DNA from: Planktotalea arctica
GTDB taxonomy: Bacteria; Pseudomonadota; Alphaproteobacteria; Rhodobacterales; Rhodobacteraceae
Assembly (NCBI RefSeq): GCF_002105285.1
Contig: NZ_MUHR01000011.1
Coordinates: forward strand, 1 to 64,000
DNA: 64,000 nucleotides
Direction: 5' to 3'
The notes beneath the pieces are model-generated. The model worked only from the letters and a program-made list of their open reading frames with translations. It did no database searches and had not been told where the DNA came from. The translations under genes were made by a program, and so were the position numbers. Shown here piece after piece: positions 30,682-39,445 of the stretch (position 1 is its first letter; the number at the start of each line of letters is the position of its first letter).

Positions 30682-31296
30682 TTACGATTCGTCTGTTGCT
30701 GGCTCGGACGCGGCAGATGGCTGATCGTCGTCATCCATTGCGGCAGAACCCAGATCGTCGAAGAGTTCAGCGATTTCGAAATCAGCGGCGGCTTCTTCCT
30801 CGGCAGCGAGTTCCTGAATGGACTTGCCGGAGGCCTGAAGCTCTGCTTCTTCAACAGAACGCGCAACGTTCAATTCGATCTCTGCATCCACTTCTGGGTG
30901 CAAACGAACTGTGACCATGTGCAGGCCCAGCTCTTTGATCGGAGCTTGCAGGACGACCTGCTTGCGATCGACGGAGAAACCGTCGGCTGTTGCCGCTTCG
31001 GCTGCATCGCGTGTGGTGACGGAGCCGTAGAGATAGCCCGCGTCAGATGCTTGGCGAATCACGACAAACTGCTGGCCGTTCAAGCGGGAAGCCATATCTT
31101 CGGCTTCTTTCTTGCTTTCCAGGTTGTTTGTCTCCAGCTGCGCTTTACGCACTTCAAAGCTGGCGATATTCGCGGCAGAGGCGGTCAGGCCTTTGTTCTG
31201 CGGAAGCAGAAAGTTGCGTGCGTAGCCGGATTTTACGTCAACAACATCGCCCATCTGGCCGAGTTTCGCGACGCGCTCAAGAAGGATAACTTTCAT
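30682..31296 (-). CDS. rplI: Ribosomal protein bL9 with acidic C-terminal extension
   Basis: bL9 is a 50S protein with an N-terminal rRNA-binding domain ([21 protein letters not shown] with [10 protein letters not shown]) joined by a helix to a second domain. The protein has 204 residues, about 55 more than E. coli; the excess is a strongly acidic tail ([18 protein letters not shown] and [12 protein letters not shown]). Such tails occur in alphaproteobacterial L9. Last gene of the rpsF-rpsR-rplI operon, 12 bases after rpsR. Confidence 0.97.
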   Translation of the reverse strand: MKVILLERVAKLGQMGDVVDVKSGYARNFLLPQNKGLTASAANIASFEVRKAQLETNNLESKKEAEDMASRLNGQQFVVIRQASDAGYLYGSVTTRDAAEAATADGFSVDRKQVVLQAPIKELGLHMVTVRLHPEVDAEIELNVARSVEEAELQASGKSIQELAAEEEAAADFEIAELFDDLGSAAMDDDDQPSAASEPATDES

Positions 31297-31308
31297 GTCA
31301 GGTTCTCC

Positions 31309-31536
31309 TTATTTCACGGCGTAGGGCAGCAGGGCGAGGAAGCGGGCGCGTTTGATGGCACGGGCCAATTCACGCTGCTTTTTCGCGGATACTGCGGTGA
31401 TACGGGACGGCACGATCTTGCCACGCTCAGAGATGTAGCGCTGAAGCAGTTTCGTGTCTTTATAGTCGATCTTTGGTGCATTCTCGCCTGAGAAGGGGCA
31501 CACTTTGCGACGGCGGAAAAATGGTTTTGCAGCCAT
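31309..31536 (-). CDS. rpsR: Ribosomal protein bS18
   Basis: The 75-residue 30S protein has the conserved core [23 protein letters not shown], split as [16 protein letters not shown] and [13 protein letters not shown], and a C-terminal [14 protein letters not shown]. Cys12 replaces a conserved position near the N terminus (RRKVCPFSG), the usual zinc-type beginning in many bacteria. It sits between rpsF and rplI with short spacers. Confidence 0.97.
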   Translation of the reverse strand: MAAKPFFRRRKVCPFSGENAPKIDYKDTKLLQRYISERGKIVPSRITAVSAKKQRELARAIKRARFLALLPYAVK

Positions 31537-31563
31537 GGTTTAGAGTCCTTTCTTCAGGTTAAA

Positions 31564-31917
31564 TTAGCGACGCTCACGGCGTTCGCCGCGCTCTTCGCGT
31601 TTCTGCATTTGAACGGAGGGCAATTCGGCATGCTCGTCCATTTTGATCGTCAGAACGCGCATGACATCGTCATGTAGGCGCATCAGACGCTCCATTTCGT
31701 GCACGGCGCTTGCCGGTGCATCAGAGCGCAAAAAGGCGTAGTGGCCCTTGCGGTTCTTGTTGATCTTGTAGGCCATCGTCTTGACACCCCAATACTCGCT
31801 ATCCACGAGTTTGCCGCCGTTGTCGGCGAGGACGGTGCCAAAATGTTCGATAAGACCTTCGGCTTGCGTGTTGGACAAGTCCTGCCGCGCAATCATGACA
31901 TGCTCATATAAAGGCAT
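31564..31917 (-). CDS. rpsF: Ribosomal protein bS6
   Basis: The 117-residue 30S protein, which pairs with bS18 on the platform, begins MPLYEHVMIARQDLS and contains GVKTMAYKINKNRKGHYAFL. Its tail is charged (KREERGERRERR). I use ATG 31917 because an upstream start at 31965 would add 16 unconserved residues. It is the first gene of the operon. Confidence 0.96.
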   Translation of the reverse strand: MPLYEHVMIARQDLSNTQAEGLIEHFGTVLADNGGKLVDSEYWGVKTMAYKINKNRKGHYAFLRSDAPASAVHEMERLMRLHDDVMRVLTIKMDEHAELPSVQMQKREERGERRERR

Positions 31918-32160
31918 GTGTGCTCCATTCATGTATCGGCGCATTTCAAAGACCGGGCAATGCACTTTCCGCGCCCATGGTCACGAGAGACTGCGCAGTG
32001 AAAAATTCCTGCGGAAAGCTGTGCTCTGTTAGCGGCCTTAGGTGCGCTTGGCAAGGGCGCGGCGAGCGGGGCATGAAAGGGTCAAAGAGGTGCCACATTC
32101 ATAGCGCAAATTCAGGTGATGATAGACTTGGTATAATGTCATTTTTGGTGAGTAAGCCCC

Positions 32161-32391
32161 ATGTCGGAGATTTCCTCCTATACGCTGGCAACGCAATCGC
32201 GGCGCGGATCTGGTTTGCGCAACAGCGACCCGTTATTGCGCCGCTTTCTAGGGATCGTTTGCGTGCTGGTTGCCGTCGGGCTTTGGATCACACCGGGTTT
32301 GAATGCGGGTGCGGATTTGCTTTTGATCAAGACCGCGCAAACCGGATTTGTGATTTTGATCGCAATCGCGACGCTTTTGTCCAAACGCTAG
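32161..32391 (+). CDS. Small membrane protein, 76 aa
   Basis: A 76-residue protein with an approximately 27-residue basic N terminus and two hydrophobic segments (FLGIVCVLVAVGLWI and TGFVILIAIATLL), predicted to span the inner membrane twice. No family recognised. A GGTGAG motif lies 10 bases before ATG 32161. It stands alone, divergent from rpsF, in a region of about 370 bases with nothing else evident. Confidence 0.55.
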   Translation: MSEISSYTLATQSRRGSGLRNSDPLLRRFLGIVCVLVAVGLWITPGLNAGADLLLIKTAQTGFVILIAIATLLSKR

Positions 32392-32524
32392 GGCCTTTAC
32401 CGCGCGCGCCTAGGTTCGTGAGGCGTCATGTTCATTGGCGCACACGCTATGTTGATCGGCAATGGATTGCGCCGCGCGCGTTTTACACCGCATGCTTGCT
32501 TCATATTTAATTGGAGTGAGCTAA

Positions 32525-33097
32525 ATGAAATCTTTCCTATTCGCCGCCGCATTCGCCCTTGCAGGCACATCTGCTTTTGCAGCCCCCGAGAAATACATGC
32601 TCGACGCGAGCCACAGCCAGATCGTGTTCTCTTACGATCACATCGGCTTTTCTACGACATACGGCATGTTCTCGGGCTTTGAAGGCGAGATCATGTTCGA
32701 TCAGGAAGATCCCGCTGCCTCGAGCGTCAACGTCTCTATGCCGGCAAAATCCATGATTACGGGCTGGGAACAGCGCTTGGGTCACTTTATGTCCCCCGAT
32801 TTCTTCGACGCCAGCGACGAAGAGATGATTTCGTTCACGTCGACCTCCATTGAAGTCACGGGCGACGACACGGCCTTGATCACCGGTGATCTGACAATCA
32901 ACGACGTGACCAAATCGGTCGTGCTTGATGCGGTTCTGAACAAAGTGGGTGAGCATCCGATGGCAGGCAAGGCATGGGCCGGCTTTGATGCGACGACATC
33001 CTTGATGCGCTCTGACTTCAACCTTGGTGCATTTGCACCGGCGGTGAGCGACGAAGTGAAAGTGATGATTTCGATTGAAGCGGCCAAAGCCGAATAA
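32525..33097 (+). CDS. yceI: YceI-family periplasmic protein
   Basis: A 190-residue secreted protein with signal peptide (MKSFLFAAAFALAGTSAFA, cleaved before APEK). It has the YceI lipocalin-like fold: YMLDASHSQIVFSYDHIG, FDASDEEMISFTSTSI, and ending FAPAVSDEVKVMISIEA. YceI proteins bind a long isoprenoid chain such as polyprenyl quinone. A second YceI domain occurs in the convergent neighbour, fused to cytochrome b561. Confidence 0.92.
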   Translation: MKSFLFAAAFALAGTSAFAAPEKYMLDASHSQIVFSYDHIGFSTTYGMFSGFEGEIMFDQEDPAASSVNVSMPAKSMITGWEQRLGHFMSPDFFDASDEEMISFTSTSIEVTGDDTALITGDLTINDVTKSVVLDAVLNKVGEHPMAGKAWAGFDATTSLMRSDFNLGAFAPAVSDEVKVMISIEAAKAE

Positions 33098-33119
33098 TCA
33101 CCCATCAGTTTTTAGAAAG

Positions 33120-33151
33120 AAGGCCGCCGGAGTGATCCAGCGGCCTTTTTT
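33120..33151 (+). terminator. Rho-independent terminator between yceI and the b561-YceI gene
   Basis: AAGGCCGC and GCGGCCTT form an 8-bp stem with a 12-base loop followed by T residues. It serves the yceI transcript; the reverse side has an A-run that becomes only a weak T-tract. Confidence 0.82.
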
Positions 33152-33172
33152 ATGTGCGCTTGTTCAATAGGG

Positions 33173-34369
33173 TTATTCGCTGCGCAGAGCCGTCAGTTCG
33201 ATCATGACGCGAACCTCGAAGGCGAGGGAGCTTTCGTCCGGCATATTATCCCCAATCCCGAAGTCGCGCCGGTCCAGCAACAAAAGCCCTGACATGCGCG
33301 CCGTGTTCTCTTCGATAGAGAGATCGAAGGGCATCGACACCGGCATCTCGGCACCGCGAATGCGCAGGGTGCCAGCGGCGATGTAGCCATCTGGCTCGTT
33401 GAGCAGTTCGGCGCTGAAAACGGCTGTTTCATGGTTTGCTGCGTCAAAGAAATCGGGGCCCAGCGCCTGCGCTGTGACAGAGCCGAGCGTGAGCGAGCCG
33501 ATCGAGACCACTGCACGCACCGATCCGTGCGAGCCAGCGGTGTTGCGAGGGGCGTAGGTGATATCGGCGGTCCAATCCTCGAAACTGCCCGTGACCTGAG
33601 AACCGAATTGCGTGATGGAAAGCGCAAGCGTGCCGCTTTGTACCTGCCACTCGCTTTGTACCTCAGCGAGCGCAGCGCGCGCCACGCTGGCATCGTGGCT
33701 CTTGTAGAGCCCGAGTGTGGAGCCAACGGCGATGGCCGCGGCCCAAGCGATAAGCGCGGCGCCGAATGGTGCGAGTTTGTTGGCTTTATGCGGCGTGCCC
33801 GCCTCTGTGCGTCCGGGCAACATACGGCGCAGCGTGTCGTCCTTGTCTATGAAGTGATGCTTGAGCGCGCCAACGACGTGCAGCGCGATCGAAATGACCA
33901 GCACACGTTCGAACACGATATGCAGACCCGCCGTCAGACCTGCCAGCGCTTCGCTTTTGGGCACCATTGGCAGGTTTTGCCCGAAGGGCCACCAGATGGG
34001 CGCGAAGCCTGCGGTGGAGGCATGGTGAATCCAGCCGGTCAGCGGCACCAGAACGAGCGAGCCATAGAGCAGCCAGTGCACCAGTTCGGCCAGAAAGCTC
34101 TCGGCCTTACGCTCGGGATGCAAGCCTGCGGGTTTGGGTTGGCTGATCGCCCATGCGATACGGGCGAGGGCGACGAAGAAGGCGGTGACGCCGACAGTCT
34201 TGTGCATGGAAAAGAGGAAGGCTTTGAACGCCAGTGCCTCACTGGTGTCATAGGGCAGTCCATTGGCGATGATCCCGAGCGGGATGGCGGTGAGGATCAG
34301 CAAAACGGTCAGCCAATGGAAGGCCTTTGTGACGGAGCCATAGCTGCGGGGGGTATTTAAAGCGGACAT
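33173..34369 (-). CDS. Cytochrome b561 - YceI fusion protein
   Basis: The 398-residue protein joins an N-terminal cytochrome b561-type four-helix module (residues 1-175) with the periplasmic YceI domain (residues 210-398). The b561 part has haem-ligand histidines in SMHKTVGV, FHWLTVLL near residue 18, VHWLLYGSLV near 96 and HIVFERVLVISIALHVVG near 155. The YceI part begins SEWQVQSGTLALSITQFGS and ends with EVRVMIELTAL. It should couple quinone-linked electron transfer to the YceI ligand. It is convergent to the separate yceI gene. Confidence 0.93.
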   Translation of the reverse strand: MSALNTPRSYGSVTKAFHWLTVLLILTAIPLGIIANGLPYDTSEALAFKAFLFSMHKTVGVTAFFVALARIAWAISQPKPAGLHPERKAESFLAELVHWLLYGSLVLVPLTGWIHHASTAGFAPIWWPFGQNLPMVPKSEALAGLTAGLHIVFERVLVISIALHVVGALKHHFIDKDDTLRRMLPGRTEAGTPHKANKLAPFGAALIAWAAAIAVGSTLGLYKSHDASVARAALAEVQSEWQVQSGTLALSITQFGSQVTGSFEDWTADITYAPRNTAGSHGSVRAVVSIGSLTLGSVTAQALGPDFFDAANHETAVFSAELLNEPDGYIAAGTLRIRGAEMPVSMPFDLSIEENTARMSGLLLLDRRDFGIGDNMPDESSLAFEVRVMIELTALRSE

Positions 34370-34559
34370 AAGGACAATTCCAATGCAGGCGGTGCGATTG
34401 CTTGAACCCTAGCGGCTGGGGCCGGGCTGTGCAGCCCCTATCTTGGAACAGCGGCTGTGCAGATATGCAGAGCAAGTGGGCGGCGCGCGCGTGGGCAGGC
34501 TTGCGAGCAGAGCCGTGCGCGGCTAGAGATTTGTCCAAAGAGCAATCAGGAGATGCGAT

Positions 34560-35489
34560 ATGACCAAAGCCTTTGTTTTCCCCGGTCAAGGGGCGCAATC
34601 CATCGGTATGGGCAAAGCGCTGGCAGACGCCTATCCGGCGGCGAAAGCGGTATTCGACGAGGTGGACGAAGCGCTTGGTGAAAAGCTGAGCACGTTGATC
34701 TGGGAGGGTGCGCAGGATAATCTGACGCTGACCCGCAACGCGCAACCTGCGCTGATGGCGACCTCGCTTGCGGCGATGCGCGCGCTGGAGGCCGAAGGTT
34801 TTGCGGTGACGGACGCGGCCTATGTGGCGGGGCATTCGTTGGGGGAATATTCGGCGCTGGCCGCAGCGGGTGCGTTGAGCATTTCTGACACTGCGCGGCT
34901 GCTGCGCACGCGCGGGCAGGCCATGCAAGAGGCGGTGCCAGTGGGCGTTGGCGCGATGGCGGCTTTGCTCGGCCTTGATTTCGAGACGGCCAAAGCGGTC
35001 GCCGAAGAGGCGGCGCAGGGCGAGGTCTGCCAAGCGGCCAACGACAATGACCCCAGTCAGGTGGTGGTTTCCGGTCATTTGGGCGCGGTCGAGCGCGCGC
35101 TGGTGATCGCCAAAGAAAAAGGCGCGAAACGCGCGATGCTTTTGCCCGTTAGCGCGCCGTTCCACTGCGCCTTGATGGAGCCTGCGGCACGGGTGATGTC
35201 GGAGGCTTTGAATGCGGTTCAGATCAATGTGCCAAGCGTGCCGCTGGTGGCCAACGTACGTGCAGAGGCAGTGAGCGATCCCGCGCTGATCCGCGCGCTT
35301 TTGGTCGAGCAGGTGACAGGATCGGTGCGCTGGCGCGAGAGCGTCGGCTTCATGGGCGCGCAAGGCGTAGATGTGATCTGGGAAATCGGCGCGGGCAAGG
35401 CGCTTTCGGGCATGATCCGGCGCATCGAGCGCGAGATTACGTGTAGCGCGGTTGGCACGCCCGAGGATATCGCCAAACTGGAGCGTTAG
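34560..35489 (+). CDS. fabD: Malonyl-CoA:ACP transacylase
   Basis: FabD loads malonyl groups onto ACP for fatty-acid elongation. The 309-residue protein has the N-terminal FVFPGQGAQ, the active serine in VAGHSLGEYSALAAAG near residue 93, and the catalytic His in PVSAPFHCALM near 200. ATG 34560 follows a GGAGATGC motif. It is upstream of fabG and acpP, interrupted by two unrelated genes. Confidence 0.97.
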   Translation: MTKAFVFPGQGAQSIGMGKALADAYPAAKAVFDEVDEALGEKLSTLIWEGAQDNLTLTRNAQPALMATSLAAMRALEAEGFAVTDAAYVAGHSLGEYSALAAAGALSISDTARLLRTRGQAMQEAVPVGVGAMAALLGLDFETAKAVAEEAAQGEVCQAANDNDPSQVVVSGHLGAVERALVIAKEKGAKRAMLLPVSAPFHCALMEPAARVMSEALNAVQINVPSVPLVANVRAEAVSDPALIRALLVEQVTGSVRWRESVGFMGAQGVDVIWEIGAGKALSGMIRRIEREITCSAVGTPEDIAKLER

Positions 35490-35495
35490 GCGCGC

Positions 35496-36431
35496 CTATT
35501 CGGCTGCGATTGCAGCGGCGTGGGCGGGCCTGATCGGGCGTGCGGGGCGACCCGGTCGGCTCGTTAGAGAGGGCTTGGCCACTGGCACCTGTGGCGCTTG
35601 CGCTGCAGGTTTCAGGTAGGCGGCGATCTTGGTGCGAATGTCCTTGGACGTGTCCGCGCTTGATAGTTTGATCGTGGGCAGGCCTGCCTGACTGAGTGCG
35701 CTCAGGATCACCGCCCGCTCGATTGCCTTGTTGCCGATGGCAGGGCTTGCGGCGGTCACGTCCAGCGCGAGTATGCAACGACCGGCACGATCGAACACGC
35801 CGAAATCCACATATTTTCCAGTGATAGCGGATAGCGCATTGGCGCGCGCGGGGCCGACGGCCTCGACCCCCGGTTCGAGCAGCGCACAAAGCGCGGTACG
35901 CGCCATGATCATATAGCCTGCACCTGCCTCATTCACGACCGATTGCACCAGAACGCGCATGCGAGCTTCATCAGGGGTGAGGGCAGGGCGCGCTTTGAAA
36001 CTGATGGCGGTCACGTCTTCGAGTTGCTGCGCAGGGCCGCGCACTGCGTTTTTCGCGGAAGCGAGCGGGGGTAGTTCTGGGATTATGTCGACAACCTGTG
36101 CGCGCTCAAGGGGCAGTTCGGGCGCGGCCTTGTCAAAGCTGGCAGGGGCAACTCCACCGGTGTGGGGGTGATCGGGGGCACCGACATAGGGTTGTGGTAT
36201 AACCAGCGCGATGTTCTTCACGCGTGCTTTGCGCCACTTGGAAAAACGCCGCTTCGCAATGATCAGCGCCAAGATAGCGCCAAGGCCGTAAAGCAGGGTT
36301 TGAGGGTTTTGTTGCAGGAAAACCTGGTCTTTCAGCACAGGGATATGTTGAAGGATCATCGAGGGATCAGAATATTCTACGGCCATATTTTTCAAGCTGC
36401 GCGTGAATTGCGTGATTTGCTGCTCTATCAT
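35496..36431 (-). CDS. DUF2726-domain protein with one membrane segment
   Basis: The 311-residue protein has one hydrophobic segment near residue 45-60 (TLLYGLGAILALIIAKRR), a proline-rich linker, and a C-terminal DUF2726-like domain with MIMARTALCALLEPGV, GKYVDFGVFDRAGRCILALDVT and SQAGLPTIKLSS. This domain resembles endonuclease-like folds, but no nuclease motif is clear here. It ends in a basic proline-rich tail. Orientation is convergent with fabD. Confidence 0.75.
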   Translation of the reverse strand: MIEQQITQFTRSLKNMAVEYSDPSMILQHIPVLKDQVFLQQNPQTLLYGLGAILALIIAKRRFSKWRKARVKNIALVIPQPYVGAPDHPHTGGVAPASFDKAAPELPLERAQVVDIIPELPPLASAKNAVRGPAQQLEDVTAISFKARPALTPDEARMRVLVQSVVNEAGAGYMIMARTALCALLEPGVEAVGPARANALSAITGKYVDFGVFDRAGRCILALDVTAASPAIGNKAIERAVILSALSQAGLPTIKLSSADTSKDIRTKIAAYLKPAAQAPQVPVAKPSLTSRPGRPARPIRPAHAAAIAAE

Positions 36432-36675
36432 GCTGTTGCCTTGATCCTGATTGACGTTTGCGTGTGTGGAACTTTGCTGGCCATAGGGCTAGCGGTGAAT
36501 TTTGCCGAAAGCGGGGCATTGGTGTGAAAACACGGCGAAGCGGGCGTCTTGCGCCCTTGCACCGCGGTGAGGGCGGCGGGTGTTTGCCGAAACAGTTTGT
36601 CTTTGTTTTGATTGTTGTGATTGTGGCACCGGGGGGCCACGCTTTGTGCGAGGCAAGCAGAAAAGGATAAGAGCA

Positions 36676-37302
36676 ATGAAGAAGCGTGTGTTTTTGATCG
36701 GGATTGGGGCGTTCGGTTTAAGCGGCGCATTGAGTGGCTGTGCGATCCTGCGCCGCGGGCCGGAAAATGTGCCTGTGGTGCGCGAGGGCTTTGTGGTGCG
36801 CCCCGAGCCGGTGGCGCAAAACAATATGACCGCGTTTTTGCCCGAGGGCGATACGATTTATCTTTCCGGTTCGATCAACGCGGATACGGCCGCAGGCTTT
36901 GCCGCCGTGCGCGAGGCGAATCCAGATGCGCGCCGCTTGGTCCTTCTGGAGGCCGACGGCGCAGCGGGTAGCGCGGAGGCGATGGGCTTTGGGCGTGCGG
37001 TGCGCGAGGCGGGGTTTGCAACGCATTTGCGCAACGATAGCGTGATCAGCGGCGGCGCGGTGGACGCGTTTCTGGGCGGCACGCAGCGCACCATGGAGGA
37101 CGGTGCAGTGATTGGCGTGGTGCGCACCAAGGACGGCGATGCGCATAAGGCTTTCGCCAGCGAAATGACTGGCGGCGACGGCTATGCGCGCTTTGCGCAA
37201 GAATTTGGCGGGCGCAGACGCCCTCGGGCGATGACAATCGCAGAAATTGGCGCTATGGGGATCGTGAGCGCCGATCTCGGCAATGTATTAGCGACGAATT
37301 AG
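36676..37302 (+). CDS. Predicted lipoprotein of unknown function
   Basis: A 208-residue protein with a lipoprotein signal (MKKRVFLIGIGAFGLSGALSGC, lipobox LSGC, Cys22). The mature part has a short Ser/Gly/Ala block ISGGAVDAFLGGTQRTMEDGAVIGV that faintly resembles the ClpP-like fold of some periplasmic proteins, but no catalytic triad can be assigned. It follows the DUF2726 gene in divergent orientation and lies just before fabG. ATG 36676 was chosen; the frame stays open upstream without signal sequence. Confidence 0.7.
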   Translation: MKKRVFLIGIGAFGLSGALSGCAILRRGPENVPVVREGFVVRPEPVAQNNMTAFLPEGDTIYLSGSINADTAAGFAAVREANPDARRLVLLEADGAAGSAEAMGFGRAVREAGFATHLRNDSVISGGAVDAFLGGTQRTMEDGAVIGVVRTKDGDAHKAFASEMTGGDGYARFAQEFGGRRRPRAMTIAEIGAMGIVSADLGNVLATN

Positions 37303-37347
37303 ACGCCGATCCTGCGGGGGATTGGCGCAGCAGGAAAGGTTCATAAC

Positions 37348-38085
37348 ATGTTTGATTTGACAGGAAAATGCGCACTGGTGACAGGTGCGTCCGGCGGAAT
37401 TGGTGCGGATATCGCGCGCGCATTGCACAGCGCTGGCGCAAGCGTTGGATTATCCGGTACGCGGGTCGAACCATTGGAGGCTTTAGCCGCTGAGCTGGGT
37501 GAGCGCGCCTTCGTTCTGCCTTGCAACCTGTCGGACATGGAAGCGGTTGCAGAGCTGCCCAAACAGGCGATTGCTGCAATGGGATCGGTGGATATTCTGG
37601 TAAATAACGCAGGCATCACGCGCGACAATCTGTTCATGCGTATGTCGGATGATGAATGGCAATCGGTGCTGGACGTCAACCTGACGGCGACAATGAAGCT
37701 GTGCAAGGGTGTGATGCGCGGCATGATGAAAGCGCGTTGGGGGCGGATTGTGAATATCTCGTCCATCGTCGGGGCAACGGGCAATCCCGGGCAGGCAAAC
37801 TATGCTGCGTCCAAAGCGGGGATGATCGCGATGGGCAAATCGCTGGCTTATGAGGTTGCCTCGCGCGGGATTACGGTAAATGCGATCGCGCCCGGATTCA
37901 TCGAGACGGCAATGACTGACAAGCTGACCGAGGATCAAAAGGGCGGTATTCTGGCGCAGGTGCCAGCGGGCCGTATGGGCACGCCAAACGAGATTGCTGC
38001 GGCGGTGATCTATCTGGCGAGCGCGGAGGCCTCTTATGTCACCGGCGCGACCTTGCATGTGAACGGCGGAATGGCCATGCTTTGA
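37348..38085 (+). CDS. fabG: 3-oxoacyl-ACP reductase
   Basis: FabG reduces beta-ketoacyl-ACP with NADPH in the elongation cycle. The 245-residue SDR has GASGGIGADIA (cofactor loop), VNNAGITRDNL, the catalytic Ser in NISSIVGATGN, and the YxxxK pair in NYAASKAGMIAMGK. Length is typical and the C terminus AMGTLHVNGGMAML is as in FabG. It is followed after about 190 bases by acpP. Confidence 0.97.
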   Translation: MFDLTGKCALVTGASGGIGADIARALHSAGASVGLSGTRVEPLEALAAELGERAFVLPCNLSDMEAVAELPKQAIAAMGSVDILVNNAGITRDNLFMRMSDDEWQSVLDVNLTATMKLCKGVMRGMMKARWGRIVNISSIVGATGNPGQANYAASKAGMIAMGKSLAYEVASRGITVNAIAPGFIETAMTDKLTEDQKGGILAQVPAGRMGTPNEIAAAVIYLASAEASYVTGATLHVNGGMAML

Positions 38086-38277
38086 GCCAAGGGAGACGGG
38101 GCGTTGATTCCGTTTGCCTTAAGCACCGCGTGTGTTATAGCGGCGCATCATTGGCCTTGGATGCGTGAATTCAGGGTGGTCTTTCGGGACTGAAAGCTGC
38201 CCTGTTAGGGTAATAACAAGTGCCCCGATGGGGACAGGCACCAACGGGCCGCTGGCCCATAAGATAAGGATTTCGAG

Positions 38278-38511
38278 ATGAGCGACATCGCAGATCGTGT
38301 TAAAAAGATCGTTGTTGAGCACCTGGGTGTGGAAGAAGATAAAGTTGTTGAAGGTGCATCCTTCATCGACGATCTGGGCGCAGACAGCCTCGACACAGTT
38401 GAGTTGGTCATGGCGTTCGAAGAAGAGTTCGGCATCGAAATTCCCGATGACGCAGCTGAGAACATCCAGTCCTTCGGCGACGCGGTAAAGTTCATCTCCG
38501 AAGCTGCGTAA
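38278..38511 (+). CDS. acpP: Acyl carrier protein
   Basis: A 77-residue acidic carrier protein with the phosphopantetheine-attachment motif [17 protein letters not shown] (Ser37) and the typical C-terminal [10 protein letters not shown] helix. It works with FabD, FabG and FabF of this window. The 190-base leader contains short dyads but no recognisable riboswitch. A very strong terminator follows. Confidence 0.98.
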   Translation: MSDIADRVKKIVVEHLGVEEDKVVEGASFIDDLGADSLDTVELVMAFEEEFGIEIPDDAAENIQSFGDAVKFISEAA

Positions 38512-38535
38512 GCAGCTTTCGTTAGACTTAAAGAG

Positions 38536-38573
38536 CGCCCCTCGCGAGTAGATCGCGGGGGGCGTTTTTTTTT
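38536..38573 (+). terminator. Rho-independent terminator of acpP
   Basis: A long, slightly interrupted stem (GCGCCCCTCGCGA with TCGCGGGGGGCG, loop GTAGA) followed by nine T residues. It ends 62 bases past the acpP stop. Confidence 0.92.
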
Positions 38574-38610
38574 GTGTGCTCTTGGAGCGCCTCCTTCGTC
38601 CCATGCCGCT

Positions 38611-38958
38611 TGGACCAGTCGTGCATAGCCGTATTAACCCCAAGATTGATGACCAGTTCCATCAAATCATCGCCAACACCTACGGGCAGATCGCCCTGAT
38701 TGATCGTAACATCGGGGGTATTCTCATTGCTTTGCAAGAAGCTGGGTGAGACGAGACCCCCATCGTTATCTACATCGGCGATTATGGCGACTGGCTGGGT
38801 GATCACGGGCTGATCCTGAACGGGCCGATGCACTATGAGGGTCTGTTGCGTGTCCCGGTGATCGTCAAATGTCTAGGTTTTCCGGTTAGCAAGAAAGTCG
38901 ATGGGCCAGTATCAATTCTTGATCTGGGCGAAACGTTTTTGATTATGGCGGTGCGACG
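38611..38958 (+). pseudogene. Arylsulfatase fragment with an internal stop
   Basis: One frame reads continuously with sulfatase motifs either side of a TGA at 38746: before it, QIIANTYGQIALIDRNIGGI and LQEAG; after it, DETPIVIYIGDYGDWLGDHG and LRVPVIVKCLG and PVSILDLGETF. GDYGDWLGDHG is the sulfatase core motif close to the metal-site residues. No start or the Cys/Ser-X-Pro-X-Arg active-site motif is present. So this is the C-terminal half of a sulfatase gene, interrupted and truncated, lying next to nirV. It has no promoter and cannot be expressed as an enzyme. Confidence 0.8.
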
Positions 38959-39445
38959 CCCCTTCAAACACAACATGGGGCCTTCTTGCGCCTATGGCTT
39001 TTTAGATCGGAAAACAGATGCAATCTAAGGTTGCCACCCGGCTATTCATCGCTCAGTAATCTTGTATTTGCAAAGTGGGGGCAACACCTTGAGCAAAGGG
39101 GGACTTTTCGCTGCAAGTCCTATGAACGGCTGCTTTCTATGCAAAGCGGCGAAGAAGAAACGATAGCAGTTGTGCAATTTTTCTGCCGTGTGCGCTTGCG
39201 GCACGCTGTGATCGGCATTGATGCGAAGTTTAGCGATGCAACGCAGCATGAAAACCTGTCGTTCGTCCCAACTTATGAGAAAATTTAACGGTTCGTAATC
39301 AAATCTTTGGATTTTTGGGTCTTTTCGGCGGGTATTGCTCTCGGCCAATTTGGAAATTTCTATGCACTCGTGGCATTGCACGTGGTACTGCGGACTTGCT
39401 TGAAGATGCTTGTCGGTGACCACTGGTCTGGAGCAATCGGAATTC
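38959..39445. other. Degenerate stretch between the sulfatase remnant and nirV
   Basis: About 490 bases with only short or overlapping frames on both strands. No homology could be named. It may be the remains of further genes since both flanks show decay. No terminator, tRNA or repeat is visible. Confidence 0.5.

Noticed and set aside
33431-34360. 309-codon open frame antisense to the b561-YceI gene
   Set aside because: Shadow; no binding site or family.
38086-38277. Riboswitch in the acpP leader
   Set aside because: Short dyads exist but none matches a recognised riboswitch core.
38746-38748. TGA in the sulfatase fragment read as selenocysteine
   Set aside because: No downstream SECIS-like structure was seen, the position is not catalytic, and the gene also lacks its 5' half.
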